Positions 18,372 to 28,004 of a stretch of DNA of 64,000 nt are shown here, piece after piece. Each line of letters opens with the position of its first letter. Position 1 is the stretch's first letter. The stretch spans positions 310,001 to 374,000 of the forward strand of contig NC_014918.1 in the NCBI RefSeq assembly GCF_000185905.1. The letters run 5' to 3'. Below the pieces are notes generated by a model that was given only the letters and a program-made list of their open reading frames with translations, had not been told where the DNA came from and made no database searches. The stretch is from Mesorhizobium ciceri biovar biserrulae WSM1271. GTDB taxonomy: Bacteria > Pseudomonadota > Alphaproteobacteria > Rhizobiales > Rhizobiaceae. The position numbers and the translations under genes were made by a program.

Positions 18372-18824
18372 CTAGGCGGAAATGCCGCCGCTGCCAAGCG
18401 TGACGTTGATCGTGAATTTCGATCCCGACGACACCGACTTGGTTGTCCGCCAGTTCCGGCCGCCGGGCTCGCGGATCAGAGCAACAAAGCCCAGCGCCGT
18501 CGCGTCCGGCTCGACCGTGATGGTTTTGGATGCGGATTTTCCCGGCCCGACGGAAATCTGGTCGGATCCGATGAGATCGCCCGCCAGCGCCGTGCCGGTA
18601 TCCCCCTGCAGCGCGAAATAGTCGGCGGAATTGAATTTGCCGGTGCTTTTCAGCCGCATCACCAGGATCGTTACCGGCCGGTCGCCGCCGCCTGGTCCCG
18701 GGTTCATGCCAGCACCGCCGGTTACGTTGACGGTGATCACCGATGGTTTCGGCGGACCACTCTGGCAAGCCGCAAGCAACCCTGTCGCGCCCAAGGCAAC
18801 AACAAATTCACGTCGATCAATCAT
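18372..18824 (-). CDS. tssJ: T6SS outer-membrane lipoprotein TssJ
   Basis: The 150-residue precursor has an RREF pair at residues 4-7, a hydrophobic core and a lipobox LLAAC with Cys20, so the mature protein should be an outer-membrane lipoprotein. The beta-sandwich body (ITVNVTGGAGMNPG, PVTILVMRLKSTGKFNSADYFAL) is typical of TssJ, which caps TssM in the periplasm. The twin-arginine motif before the lipobox is unusual and suggests Tat export. It starts three bases after tagH ends. Confidence 0.93.
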   Translation of the reverse strand: MIDRREFVVALGATGLLAACQSGPPKPSVITVNVTGGAGMNPGPGGGDRPVTILVMRLKSTGKFNSADYFALQGDTGTALAGDLIGSDQISVGPGKSASKTITVEPDATALGFVALIREPGGRNWRTTKSVSSGSKFTINVTLGSGGISA

Positions 18825-18827
18825 CTC

Positions 18828-20300
18828 TCACTCCTCCTCATATGCATCTCGAAAATCAGCGCCGATTTCGCCAAGGAAGCTCTTTTCAGCACTCTCGGCG
18901 ATTTCACGATGGCGCTTCTGGTAAAGTTCCCACAGCTTGGCGCCCCGCCCCCCAGAGAGAAGGGTTCCGATCGCGGAATTCGATTTCAGCTCTTCCTCGA
19001 TCACTACCGGGTCAAAACGGTCGATCATCCGCCGCATGGCGGTCTGTATGCCTCGCCAGGCGCGTACGTGATGTTGCGCGAGATCGCGCACCGCATCGGT
19101 GATTGCCGCTTCACCGCCGAGAAATCCTGGGCTGCGCTCAGCGATAAGCGTTATGATGGCGTCGTCGACGGTCGGCAGGAACTTGAGCGGATTGACTTCG
19201 GAGGCCCCGACCATGGTCTGCGCGACGCGCGCGTTTCCCTTTTCCTCGGCCCGCTTGCGCAGAAGCTGCATCAGGCCTTCCATCATCATCCGGTATTCGC
19301 GACCGAACTTCTCCATTTCCGCGATGCAGTCGCGTCCGGGGAAATCGGCTTCCTCGACACCCATGCCATGCAGGAATGCGGCGCGAAGCGCCATCTCCTC
19401 CGGCCGCGCCGCAGCCAGCGCCGGGGCGCCTTTGGGAGCAGCACCCACACGTGGTGATGCAGGGGTAGCTGCGGGCTGCACCGGCAAATCCCAGGGATTG
19501 GCTGATTGGGATCGCTGGGCGATGCGCTCGCGCTGTTCGATCGAACTGGCGCCGTTCGCCGAACTGAGCGTGGCGGCTGGTCCGAAAGCAAAGTCATCAT
19601 GGGTTCCGGACGGCTTGTCACGGGCAGCTTGGGCTGCGCGGTCGGGGGACGGTACCGCGTCGAGGCTGAACGGGTCCGCTTGGCTCGCCGCGCCGCCCGG
19701 TTCGCGATAAGGGGCGGGATTTTTCGACACCGGCGTCGAAACCGGATCGAGGCTGAACGGGTCATCGAAAGCGGCCGAGTGGCGCTGGTCGGAGTTGGCA
19801 CGTTCGAATGCACCCGCAACCGGCTGCTCGAAAGGGTTCGGCAGATCGGCCGGACGTGGCCGTCGCGGCTCTTCTTCGACCTTGGCGGAAAAGAAGTCAT
19901 CGCGACCGATGCTCACCGGGGCCCGGGATGCTGGCGGCGCGCGTTCCGAAACCGGCTGGCCGGCCGCTGGTGCTTGAGTGGCTGGCGTTTGCAGGTCGAC
20001 ATGGACGACGTAGTCGCCCAATCTCAGCCGCATGCCACTTTGAAGGCGCGTCGACTTGCCGGCACCGAGCGGGCTGTCGGAGTCGTTTATGAACAATCCG
20101 CTGCTCGACGTGTCGGTGACGAAATATCCATCTCGCCCGCCAGAGATCTTGCAATGTGCCCTTGAAACGAACATGTCGGGATCGTTGATCTGCCAACCCG
20201 CGTCCGCGCTGCGGCCGATCACCAGCTCACCCTCGTCAAGCCGGGCCTGCCGCACCGCCTGGGTGCGTGGCCCTTGCTCCAGTGTCAGCAGCAGGCTCAT
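18828..20300 (-). CDS. tagH: FHA-domain T6SS protein TagH/ImpI
   Basis: The product has 490 residues from MSLLLTLEQ; the ATG overlaps the tssG stop (ATGA). It carries an N-terminal FHA domain (about 20-100; VIGRSADAGWQINDPDMFVSRAHCKI, SSGLFINDS), a long Pro/Ala-rich low-complexity linker (about 110-300) and a C-terminal TagH domain (about 315-485) with NPLKFLPTVDDAI and GGRGAKLWELYQKRH. It is a phosphopeptide reader acting on T6SS assembly. The linker makes it about 140 residues longer than the copy at 2068-3108. Confidence 0.93.
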   Translation of the reverse strand: MSLLLTLEQGPRTQAVRQARLDEGELVIGRSADAGWQINDPDMFVSRAHCKISGGRDGYFVTDTSSSGLFINDSDSPLGAGKSTRLQSGMRLRLGDYVVHVDLQTPATQAPAAGQPVSERAPPASRAPVSIGRDDFFSAKVEEEPRRPRPADLPNPFEQPVAGAFERANSDQRHSAAFDDPFSLDPVSTPVSKNPAPYREPGGAASQADPFSLDAVPSPDRAAQAARDKPSGTHDDFAFGPAATLSSANGASSIEQRERIAQRSQSANPWDLPVQPAATPASPRVGAAPKGAPALAAARPEEMALRAAFLHGMGVEEADFPGRDCIAEMEKFGREYRMMMEGLMQLLRKRAEEKGNARVAQTMVGASEVNPLKFLPTVDDAIITLIAERSPGFLGGEAAITDAVRDLAQHHVRAWRGIQTAMRRMIDRFDPVVIEEELKSNSAIGTLLSGGRGAKLWELYQKRHREIAESAEKSFLGEIGADFRDAYEEE

Positions 20301-21364
20301 GCCGCGACCCCCGTCATTTCCGGCCGCCATCCGACGATTGTCCGCAGCCGCATGTCGTCAGCATCGCCCCTTTCGATGGGTCGCGCAAGCCAGGCGGTCC
20401 GCCCGAGCCGAACCGCTCCGATTTGGGGCGGCGGTACGGCTTCACGCGCAAGCACGATGCGCAGATCGACGTCGAGCGACTCCCCGACCATGTCGCGAAC
20501 GGCCTGCTTGAACAGCTTGAGCCGCTCGCCGCCAGGCAGGAACGCCTTGAACTCCTCATACCCCAGCGGGCCGACACGCAGTTCGATCCTGCTTTGGCGG
20601 CTGAAAACGCGTGGGCCGATCGTCGCGCCCTTGCCGAGCCCTGCAAAGGCCTTTGCAAGACGGGTCTGGAGACCGGTTGGTACTGTTATCCAGGCGGAGA
20701 TGAACTCCTTGATCTGTACCGGCGCCTTGAACGCTTCCGCCAGGAACAGCGTCAGCCGTTCCGGGCCGTCGACCTGATTGGCCAGCGAAGCCGCCTGGCG
20801 AAGCTTCACCGTATCGAGATTGGGGTCCTGCGTGCCGGGAAGTCCGATCCCGGCCATGGCTTCAAGCATGGCGCGAACGCGCCCGCCGACCGCGCGTTCG
20901 GCCTGCACGGCCGGGTGCGCATCCGCCCAGGCCCGATAGTAGAGGGCGATCATACGGTGCTGCAGAATGTTGACGAAGTCGACGAACGTCGTGTCGCTGG
21001 TCAGTTGTGCCTCGGCGCCGGCGAACCAGCGTTGCGAGAGCCGGTCGAGCACCCAGCGCGTCAGATGCAGCGGCATTGGACCCTCGGGTCCCAGCAGACC
21101 AAAATTTGCCACCGTGACCCGGGCCGGTGCCGCATCGCGGGCTTCGCGGAACACAACCAGGTCCCGTGCGGAAAAGGCGAGGCGCACATGCTGGCCGAGC
21201 CGTGCCGGCTCACGGTCGGGACGGCCGGAATGGCCGAACAGACCGTTCCGTTGTTCGAGGCGGCGCAGCAGTTCGAAAAAGTCGAACGTCTCGGACAGAC
21301 CTTCGGCCCTGTTCGGGCCGGGCTTGTCTAGATCAGGTAGCGATTGCCGGGCGTCATCGGCCAT
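20297..21364 (-). CDS. tssG: T6SS baseplate protein TssG
   Basis: The product has 355 residues. The family signature FDFFELLRRLEQRNGLFGHSGRP and the FGLLGPEGPMPLHLTRWVLDRL block are both present. TssG is a baseplate wedge subunit that pairs with TssF and contacts TssK. The start overlaps the end of tssF by 37 bases, a normal arrangement for this pair. The end overlaps tagH by four bases. Confidence 0.95.
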   Translation of the reverse strand: MADDARQSLPDLDKPGPNRAEGLSETFDFFELLRRLEQRNGLFGHSGRPDREPARLGQHVRLAFSARDLVVFREARDAAPARVTVANFGLLGPEGPMPLHLTRWVLDRLSQRWFAGAEAQLTSDTTFVDFVNILQHRMIALYYRAWADAHPAVQAERAVGGRVRAMLEAMAGIGLPGTQDPNLDTVKLRQAASLANQVDGPERLTLFLAEAFKAPVQIKEFISAWITVPTGLQTRLAKAFAGLGKGATIGPRVFSRQSRIELRVGPLGYEEFKAFLPGGERLKLFKQAVRDMVGESLDVDLRIVLAREAVPPPQIGAVRLGRTAWLARPIERGDADDMRLRTIVGWRPEMTGVAA

Positions 21365-23202
21365 GGCACATCCTCCTGCTTCTGCAGCAGCCGCGTGCGA
21401 GTTCGCACGAAGCCGTTTATCCCGGCGTGACGAGCAAACAACCGCGCCAGCAAGGCCGAAAGCAGCAAGGTACTTTGGCCGGCCAGGACCGATTGATCAA
21501 CATGCAACGTGACTTCGGTACCGCGTCCAAAGCACATCGGTCCATCGATTTGCAGACGTTCGATGACCGGCTGCGAGTCGATACGCACGATCGAATGCAC
21601 ATTTCGGGCAAGGCTTGGATCGCCGCGATCGGCATAAAGGTCGAGTAGCGCATGCAGGGGATCGATGCCGCGGCCTTCTTTGGCAAGACTGAGAAAGTTG
21701 AGCGCGAGCTGCGCCACCAGCCGCCAGGCGAGATCATCGGCCCGCGATTCCCCGTCGGCCCCAGCAGGCAGTGCCGCAGGAATGGCTGGCTGCGGCGCAC
21801 GCAAGGCGCCAAGAAGCCTCACGGTTTCGACCGGGTCGCCGGCCTCTAACGTCAACGTCGGATTGTCATCGAGGATCGGCAGATCACGATTGGTGCAAAG
21901 CGCCATCACGTCGAGCCGCTTCAGCGGCCGGGTCGCCGGCCTTACGAGCGGCCGGGACACGGCCAGGAAAACGTCATCCCCGGTATAGGACGTTCGCGTC
22001 AGGCCTTCGCGGCGCTCCTCCTCCATCGCGCGGCGAGGGCGCCTTTCGGTCGAATAGACCCAACCACTACCGCGGTTCTGACCCAGGCTGAAGAGCTCGG
22101 GGATTTCGGCGTCGTTGCCTTCCGTGTCGGCGTCCTCGACGCGGATGACCCGGTAGATTTCGAAGTCACGCGCCCGCGTCCGGTCCGCATGCAACACCTG
22201 GCGCGTCTTGCGTTCATCGACTTCGACGACGTTGCACTCGCGTTCGAACAGATTGATGATCGGTGTCGCGAAAAGTTCGAAGTCCGCCGGCGTCAGATCG
22301 GCCAGCTCGGGAACCGTGCGTTTGAACAGGAAAATGATCTCGAGTCCGGCCGCGCATTGGCGCACGACAGGCTGCAATCCCAAAACCCGTGCATAGTGAA
22401 AACGCTCGGGCATCATGAAGTATTCGCGCAGCAACCGGTATCCTTCGAATGTCGGGCGGGTGCGCGGCATCAAGGCCTCGTCGTCGCTGATGCCGATCAT
22501 CTCGGGTGCCGGCAACGGCGACAGCGGGTTGGTCTTGCCTTCCGGTCGCGCTGCTGTGGCCGCGCAGGCGCCGAAAATCGCATCGAACAGTAGCGGCGCC
22601 TTGGTGCGTCCGGCAAAATAGAGGTCAAGCCGGTCGAGAGCCAGTTCGTCGAGCTTGCCTTTTCCGGTCCTGGCCAGCGTGAGGCGGAGCGCCGACTCGC
22701 CGCTGACACCGCCGATCGGTCCTATGCCAGCCATCGCCATCGCACTGCGGTCCTGAAAAAAGCTGACCGAAGTGACCGCGATCGGCCATAGAGTCATTTC
22801 CTGGGCGGTTGAGAAAATGCAGCGCGTTGACAGGCCTGGCTGCAGGCTGGAAACCAGCCGTGTGTTGCGCTTGACGACGTGGCCGGCCAGCATGGTCTGG
22901 ACCTGCTGGCCGGGTTTCAGCACCGCCATCGCCGTTGCCGGCGCCGGCGTGACCAGATCGGGATAGAGAACGTCGAGCACACTGCGGGAAAATCGCGAGC
23001 GCTCGGCATCGACCTTTAGCCGGGTGCGCGCGGCCAGGAAGGCTACGCCATCGAGCAGGCGCTCGACATATGGGTCCGGACACGGCACCGTATCGAGGGA
23101 AAGGTTGCGCGCCACCGCCGGATGCATGTCTGCGAATTCCGATGCAAGAGCGCGGATATGGCTCAGTTCCTCCTCGTAATATTCGACGAAGACCCGATCC
23201 AT
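21328..23202 (-). CDS. tssF: T6SS baseplate protein TssF
   Basis: The product has about 624 residues from MDRVFVEYYEEELSHIRALASEFADMHPAVARNL, the conserved opening of TssF (VasA/ImpG). YVERLLDGVAFLAARTRLKVD, LYPDLVTPAPA and the late RGTEVTLHVDQ stretch are also family features. TssF is the large wedge protein of the T6SS baseplate. The chosen ATG lies one base after the tssE stop; an earlier in-frame ATG five codons upstream overlaps tssE. Confidence 0.95.
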   Translation of the reverse strand: MDRVFVEYYEEELSHIRALASEFADMHPAVARNLSLDTVPCPDPYVERLLDGVAFLAARTRLKVDAERSRFSRSVLDVLYPDLVTPAPATAMAVLKPGQQVQTMLAGHVVKRNTRLVSSLQPGLSTRCIFSTAQEMTLWPIAVTSVSFFQDRSAMAMAGIGPIGGVSGESALRLTLARTGKGKLDELALDRLDLYFAGRTKAPLLFDAIFGACAATAARPEGKTNPLSPLPAPEMIGISDDEALMPRTRPTFEGYRLLREYFMMPERFHYARVLGLQPVVRQCAAGLEIIFLFKRTVPELADLTPADFELFATPIINLFERECNVVEVDERKTRQVLHADRTRARDFEIYRVIRVEDADTEGNDAEIPELFSLGQNRGSGWVYSTERRPRRAMEEERREGLTRTSYTGDDVFLAVSRPLVRPATRPLKRLDVMALCTNRDLPILDDNPTLTLEAGDPVETVRLLGALRAPQPAIPAALPAGADGESRADDLAWRLVAQLALNFLSLAKEGRGIDPLHALLDLYADRGDPSLARNVHSIVRIDSQPVIERLQIDGPMCFGRGTEVTLHVDQSVLAGQSTLLLSALLARLFARHAGINGFVRTRTRLLQKQEDVPWPMTPGNRYLI

Positions 23203-23203
23203 C

Positions 23204-23923
23204 TCAGGCCTCCCCAATTTCGGTCCGCGCCAAACCGTTGTCGAGATTGATCGTGGTGCGCAGGCGCATGCGTTCGGGAGTCGGGGTCATGATCAGAACG
23301 GCGTCTATCTCGATCTTCAGGCCGACGGTGTTGTCGCCAAGCGTGACCGTTACCTTTGTTGCGCTTTCCTTCAGGCGGGGCTCGAAGGTCGCGAGCACCA
23401 TGCGGATCTCACGTGCCAACACCTCGCGATCGAAGTCGCGCGACGAGCGGCCCGAGAAGGAGGGCACGCCGTAATTGACCACGCTGCGGCGGACCTCCGG
23501 GAAATCGGCAAGCGAAGGGGGATTGTCCGCAACCTGTTCATTTTCCAGGTCGGAAAGAAGCGGCGTCGCCTCGAAGCGCTCTGTGTTGAAGAGCGCCTCG
23601 ATGTCACGCCGTACCGCTTCCCTGAGCACGCGCGCCGATACCACCACGCCACGGCTTTCGATTTCGACGCGGTGCTGGGTCTGAACGGCCAACCGATGCA
23701 GACGGCGTTTCTGATCCGGTGTCAGTACCACATCGGCGTCGATGGCACGCGTGCTGCCGGCAACGAGTGTGTCGAGACGGTCCGCGCCAAGCTCGTCGAG
23801 CAGGACATGGCGCAGCCCGTCTATTTCCGAGGTCAGGCCCGGCAGATCATTGACGAGACGATCCCAAAGCGACGGCTGGACGGCTTCGCTTTTCGCCCGC
23901 AAGCTGCCAGTGGTCTGCTGCAT
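23204..23923 (-). CDS. tssE: T6SS baseplate protein TssE (gp25-like)
   Basis: The C-terminal half is the gp25-like fold: NYGVPSFSGRSSRDFDREVLAREIRMVLATFEPRL followed by VTVTLGDNTVGLKIEIDAVL. TssE initiates sheath assembly on the baseplate. I chose the ATG at 23923 (239 residues, opening MQQTTGSLRAKSEAVQPSLWDRL), 22 bases after the hcp stop. Earlier in-frame ATGs would overlap the hcp end. At this size it is longer than the typical 130-180 residue TssE; the extra part is an N-terminal helical stretch of about 60-80 residues. Confidence 0.92.
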   Translation of the reverse strand: MQQTTGSLRAKSEAVQPSLWDRLVNDLPGLTSEIDGLRHVLLDELGADRLDTLVAGSTRAIDADVVLTPDQKRRLHRLAVQTQHRVEIESRGVVVSARVLREAVRRDIEALFNTERFEATPLLSDLENEQVADNPPSLADFPEVRRSVVNYGVPSFSGRSSRDFDREVLAREIRMVLATFEPRLKESATKVTVTLGDNTVGLKIEIDAVLIMTPTPERMRLRTTINLDNGLARTEIGEA

Positions 23924-23945
23924 GCCCGCGCCGGGTCGCCGAACC

Positions 23946-24404
23946 TCACTTGCCGACATAGACATCCATTTCGGCTTCATCATTGCCGTCATAGACGAAT
24001 TTGATCTTCTTGTAGGCGAAGCTGACCTCTTCCTGGATCAGGTCTTCCTCATCCTCGGCCTGCGACATGTCGTATTCCATGATCGAGGCGTCGGTGAGGG
24101 TAACGACCAGGTAATCCTTGGTCTCGCCATCGATGGTCCGGCGGGCCGAGAACACCACCTCATCAAGGGCCTTGTTTTCGAACAAAGCCTTTTTCAGATA
24201 GGGCGATGATTTGTCGTAGTGCTTGGTGAATTTGATCATCCCCATGGAGACGCGGCCACGGCGTGACAGCGAATTGGGATCATAAGGTGCGACCATCTTG
24301 TAGTCGACGCCATGGATTTCAATCTCGTCATCGTGGCCGTCGCGGGTGCTGGGGCCTTTGATATCGGGAACCTTCAGGAAGCCATCAATCTTCGTAGTCG
24401 GCAT
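23946..24404 (-). CDS. hcp: T6SS tube protein Hcp (TssD)
   Basis: The product has 152 residues: MPTTKIDGFLKVPDIKGPSTRDGHDDEIEIHGVDY opens it, and the beta-barrel marks include MIKFTKHYDKSSPYLKKALFENK and EEVSFAYKKIKFVYD. Hcp hexamers stack into the inner tube and can carry small effectors. There is no C-terminal extension, so this is a plain structural Hcp. It lies in the expected place between tssC and tssE, with a 46-base gap to tssC and a good upstream Shine-Dalgarno (GGTGGAG). Confidence 0.96.
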   Translation of the reverse strand: MPTTKIDGFLKVPDIKGPSTRDGHDDEIEIHGVDYKMVAPYDPNSLSRRGRVSMGMIKFTKHYDKSSPYLKKALFENKALDEVVFSARRTIDGETKDYLVVTLTDASIMEYDMSQAEDEEDLIQEEVSFAYKKIKFVYDGNDEAEMDVYVGK

Positions 24405-24450
24405 TGTGTTTCTCCACCGCTTTCAAAAAACCAGGTTGTCGTTGCTGCGA

Positions 24451-25962
24451 TCAAGTCTTAACGGACGGTAGTTCCGAGACCAGTCGGAGCGACGCATTGA
24501 TGCCCTCCAGCTGGTAATGCGGGCGCAGATAGAAGCGGGCATTATAATAGCCCGGCCGCCCCTCCACGCTGTCCACCTGGACCTCGGCGGCGGCAAGCGG
24601 GCGCTTGGCGCGCGCCTTGTCGTCGGCAAAGGCCGGGTTGGCCAGCACGTATCGATTGATCCACTCGGTCAACCAGATCTGCATGTCGGCGCGCTCCTTG
24701 AACGAGCCGACCTTGTCGCGCGCGATCGCCTTGAGGTAGTGCGCAAAGCGCGAGACCGGGAACAGGTAGGGCAGGTTGGCGCTCAGCCGCTCGTTCGACT
24801 GTGCATCGGGGTCGACCAGCCGCCCCGCCCGCGTTTCGTCGTCCTGCAGCGAGTGTGCTCCGATGAAGGCCGCGAGATCGGTATTCTTCCGGTGCAGGAT
24901 GGGCATCAAGCCAAGCTTGGCCAGTTCCGCCTCGCGCCGGTCGTCGATGGCGACTTCCGTGGGACATTTCATCGCGATCGAGCCATCATCGGTCGGGAAG
25001 CTATGCACCGGCAGGTTGAGCACCGTGCCACCATTCTCGACGCCGCGGATCTGCGTGCCCCAGCCGAAAAGCTTGTGACTGCGGTTGATGTTGACGCCCA
25101 TCGGGAAGGCGGCGTTCATCCAGACATATTTGTTGTGATCGCCCTCCACCTCTTCCTCGAAGGTGAAACCCTTCACCGGAACGGTATCGGTGCCGTAGGG
25201 CAGCCGCGCCAGGACGCGGGGCATGGTCAGGCCGATGTAGCGAGCGTCCTCACTCTCGCGCAACGACTGCCACGAGGCATAGGCGGGGTTGGAGACGATC
25301 TGCTGCAGGTCTTGCGGGTTCGGCAGTTCCTGCCAGCTGTCCATGCGAAATAGGCGCGGCGAAGCGGCCGCGATAAACGGCGTATGCGCGGAAGCGCAGA
25401 TGCCGGAGATGTTGCGCAGCAGGCCGACGTCACGTGGGTGATTGGAGAACTCGTAGGCGCCGATCACGCAGCCGATTGGTTCGCCGCCAAGCATCGAATA
25501 CTCGTCTGTGTAGACTTTCTTGAAGATCGGGCTCTGGTCCCACATCTGACCTTCATAGTCTTCAAGCGTATCGGCCAGCTGCTCTTTGGAGATGTTCATC
25601 ACCCGGATCTTCAGCTTCTGATCCGTCTCGGTGTTGTTGACGAGATACCACAGCCCTCGCCATGTGCCTTCCATCTCACGCACTTCCGGCGCGTGCAGGA
25701 TTTCGTTGACCTGTGTCGTCAGCATCTTGTCAATGCCGGCGATCAGCGACTTGATCGATTTGATGGCATTGGAAGAGATGGTCGTGGTGTCGGAACGGGA
25801 CTGCGCCGCGAGCGCGAGATTGCGCACGAGCTGTTGCAGCTTCTCGCTGTCGTCCTTCTTGACCTTGAAATCTTTTTCGAGGAGTCCGCTGAATTCATCG
25901 AGGTTTATGGCTTCGGCCTCCGCGGCGACTGAGGCGGTCTTTTGCTGTTCGGCCATGATCAT
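24451..25962 (-). CDS. tssC: T6SS sheath large subunit TssC (VipB)
   Basis: The product has 503 residues of the VipB family. Highly conserved stretches include EMEGTWRGLWYLVNNTETDQKLKIRVMNISKEQL, GVIGAYEFSNHPRDVGLLRNIS-type text and YLKAIARDKVGSFKERADMQIWLTEWINRYV. With TssB it forms the contractile sheath. The start overlaps the tssB stop by four bases; an ATG two codons later (MAEQQK) is also possible. The C-terminal PHYQLEGINASLRLVSELP is the site of the last sheath strands. Confidence 0.97.
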   Translation of the reverse strand: MIMAEQQKTASVAAEAEAINLDEFSGLLEKDFKVKKDDSEKLQQLVRNLALAAQSRSDTTTISSNAIKSIKSLIAGIDKMLTTQVNEILHAPEVREMEGTWRGLWYLVNNTETDQKLKIRVMNISKEQLADTLEDYEGQMWDQSPIFKKVYTDEYSMLGGEPIGCVIGAYEFSNHPRDVGLLRNISGICASAHTPFIAAASPRLFRMDSWQELPNPQDLQQIVSNPAYASWQSLRESEDARYIGLTMPRVLARLPYGTDTVPVKGFTFEEEVEGDHNKYVWMNAAFPMGVNINRSHKLFGWGTQIRGVENGGTVLNLPVHSFPTDDGSIAMKCPTEVAIDDRREAELAKLGLMPILHRKNTDLAAFIGAHSLQDDETRAGRLVDPDAQSNERLSANLPYLFPVSRFAHYLKAIARDKVGSFKERADMQIWLTEWINRYVLANPAFADDKARAKRPLAAAEVQVDSVEGRPGYYNARFYLRPHYQLEGINASLRLVSELPSVKT

Positions 25963-26498
25963 TCCCCAACCTTGTCGTCGTCGGCCAGCGCCTGGCTGGC
26001 AATCTTGCCAAGAAGCGGTTCGTTGTTCAGAAGCTGCGCGATGCGCTTTTCAGCATCGACACGGCCATCCATGAAGCCGAGCAATTCCTCGAGTTGTCGA
26101 CGCATCTTGAGGATCTCGGCCAGTTGCGGAACTTGCTCGGCAATCTTGTCGGGGGCGAAATCACCCATCTTGGAAAATGTAAGATCGAGCGCCAGTTCCT
26201 CGTCACGCTCCTGGCCCTCGGCCTGCGGCAGCGTGTTCTTCACCCGCGCTTTGACGCGGGGGCCGAGCGCCTCCATGAATTTTGGGAAGCGGTTCGCGTC
26301 GGTCTCGACAAAGGAGCGGTCCAGCACCGACTTTGACGCTTCCTTGGTTTGCGAAGCACCGGCAAGGTCGGCCATCACGCCCATGACAAACGGCAGTTCG
26401 ATCGTCGTCGGGCTGCCGTAGGTTTCCACATCGTAGGCGATCTGCACCCGCGGCGCGCGATTTCGTTCGATGACCTTGGCTTTGCTTTCGGCTGGCAT
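25959..26498 (-). CDS. tssB: T6SS sheath small subunit TssB (VipA)
   Basis: The product has 179 residues, with RAPRVQIAYDVETYGSPTTIELPFVMGVMADLAG at the start and DRSFVETDANRFPKFMEALGPRVKARVKNTL following, both hallmarks of VipA. The end carries the helical region recognised by ClpV on contracted sheaths. It is translationally coupled to tssC and lies seven bases after tssA. Confidence 0.97.
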   Translation of the reverse strand: MPAESKAKVIERNRAPRVQIAYDVETYGSPTTIELPFVMGVMADLAGASQTKEASKSVLDRSFVETDANRFPKFMEALGPRVKARVKNTLPQAEGQERDEELALDLTFSKMGDFAPDKIAEQVPQLAEILKMRRQLEELLGFMDGRVDAEKRIAQLLNNEPLLGKIASQALADDDKVGE

Positions 26499-26504
26499 GT
26501 GTTG

Positions 26505-27677
26505 TTACCTTTCATCCTTCTGAGCCGTCTTCTTGGCATCGGGAACGCCGGCCAGCAGCCTGAACTCCTTCAGCCCCGAAGGGGCGAGATCTTCCATCAG
26601 TTCAACGAAATCCATGTGCACCATCCGACGGACCCGCCGAGCCAGGTGCGGAATTGGGCTCGACGGTTCGGTACGGTCATAGAAGGCGACGACCAGGTCG
26701 AGGCATTTCACCACGTCGTCGCGCGAGGAGATCCGGTCGGGGAGTCCCGTGCTCGAGTCCGCATAGCTTGCCATACTTGCCATAGCATCGGCTCCATGAC
26801 CGTTTCGAGCAGGCGTTGCCAGTTCCGTCGGCACCGCCTGCGTGGCTGCGCCATTCGTCACCGCGCCGGCCGCTGAATTCCGTTCAAGTGTCGTCAGCAA
26901 ACGCTGCAGGAACCGTTTTAAGTCCGGAACGGGAGTGCCGCTGCCCTCGAGACGAGCGTTGAGCGCAGTCTCGAGCGCATCCAGTGCCGTGATCGTCGCC
27001 CGGGCGTCGGCGATGAGCTGGACCATCTCCGCATTGGCCTGATCGATCTGTGCCGCACATGCGGCACGCACCCGATTCAAGAGTTGTCCGTGCGCACTGA
27101 CCAGCTGCGCTTTTTCCGCCGCATTCAGCCCCGAGGCGGCTTCCTGGAGCATGACGCGATCGTCGAGCGCACCCTTCTCCAGGTCCTTGCCCTGAACCGG
27201 GCCGATTGCGCGCGGCGCGAAGAACGTCATTTGCCGCAGATTCGCCAACAACCCGTCCTGACCATTCTGCAGGTCGATCAGCGCGTTGATACGGCGCAAG
27301 GCGGCATCGCGCGGCGAAGCGTTGGGCCGCATAGCCGGATGCATGGTGTCCCAATGCTGATCGAAGGTCTGCGCGATCAGCGTCAGACCTTGCGCCAATC
27401 CGGCCAGCCCGTCTTCATTGGCCAGCGCGCGCGTGACGATGACAAGCAGGCGCAAGTCCCTGCCATGCGCGCGCAATTCCTCCGCCTTTGCGAGCACAGC
27501 GGGCCAGTCGACTGGAATCGTGCTTTGCGAGCCGGCCTTATTGTTGCCGTCGTGGACGACCTTGAGTTGGGCTTCGGTCAGGCGCTCCAACTCATGGAAA
27601 GCCGGGTCGTTGCGCAAATCTTCCCCGGACGGATTCTCACCGTCTAGCGAAGAAAGCCAGAGTGCGAGATCAATCAC
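26505..27677 (-). CDS. tssA: T6SS assembly protein TssA
   Basis: The product has 390 residues. The N-terminal ImpA domain (about 1-130) shows WLSSLDGENPSGEDLRNDPAFHELERL and LRAHGRDLRLLVIVTRALANEDGLAGLAQGLTLI. The C-terminal RRVRRMVHMDFVELMEDLAPSGLKEFRLLAG is the class found in short TssA proteins. TssA primes tail polymerisation at the baseplate or stays at the distal end. It is the first gene of the long minus-strand operon and diverges from clpV. Confidence 0.94.
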   Translation of the reverse strand: MIDLALWLSSLDGENPSGEDLRNDPAFHELERLTEAQLKVVHDGNNKAGSQSTIPVDWPAVLAKAEELRAHGRDLRLLVIVTRALANEDGLAGLAQGLTLIAQTFDQHWDTMHPAMRPNASPRDAALRRINALIDLQNGQDGLLANLRQMTFFAPRAIGPVQGKDLEKGALDDRVMLQEAASGLNAAEKAQLVSAHGQLLNRVRAACAAQIDQANAEMVQLIADARATITALDALETALNARLEGSGTPVPDLKRFLQRLLTTLERNSAAGAVTNGAATQAVPTELATPARNGHGADAMASMASYADSSTGLPDRISSRDDVVKCLDLVVAFYDRTEPSSPIPHLARRVRRMVHMDFVELMEDLAPSGLKEFRLLAGVPDAKKTAQKDER

Positions 27678-28004
27678 ACCAACCCCCAGCGAAGGCCCTC
27701 AAACCTTATGTGACCTTACGTTATCACACCGGTGCACTTTACCACAATTCAACGAGTGCTCCAAAATTAACAGAAGCTGAACACCGCCATGAGTACCGAA
27801 CTCCGTGGCGCAATTGTCAATCCGTATGAGAAATGCATCGCGCAGGGCGCGCAATTCCGCTGTTGTTTGCAGCCGGTGGTGCAAGACTTCCACAATACGA
27901 GGAAGCTGGCTGAACCAGGCATTGAGGCCTCGTCCACAACGCACTTTGTCAAGTGGCGGCATCTGTGGCAGTTTATCGGCTGGCAGATTGCAGGAGCACG
28001 TTCG
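27678..28004. promoter_or_regulatory. Divergent T6SS promoter region between tssA and clpV
   Basis: These 327 bases lie between the first gene of the tss operon and clpV, and must drive both. An open frame in phase with clpV reaches back to 27789, but the 72 extra residues are Cys/Trp-rich and unlike ClpV. An AGGAG site at 27992-27996 points to the start at 28005. I cannot name a specific activator site. Confidence 0.5.

Noticed and set aside
27789..28004. 72-codon upstream extension of ClpV
   Set aside because: The extra residues are Cys- and Trp-rich and unlike ClpV N-domains, and a good ribosome binding site precedes the ATG at 28005.
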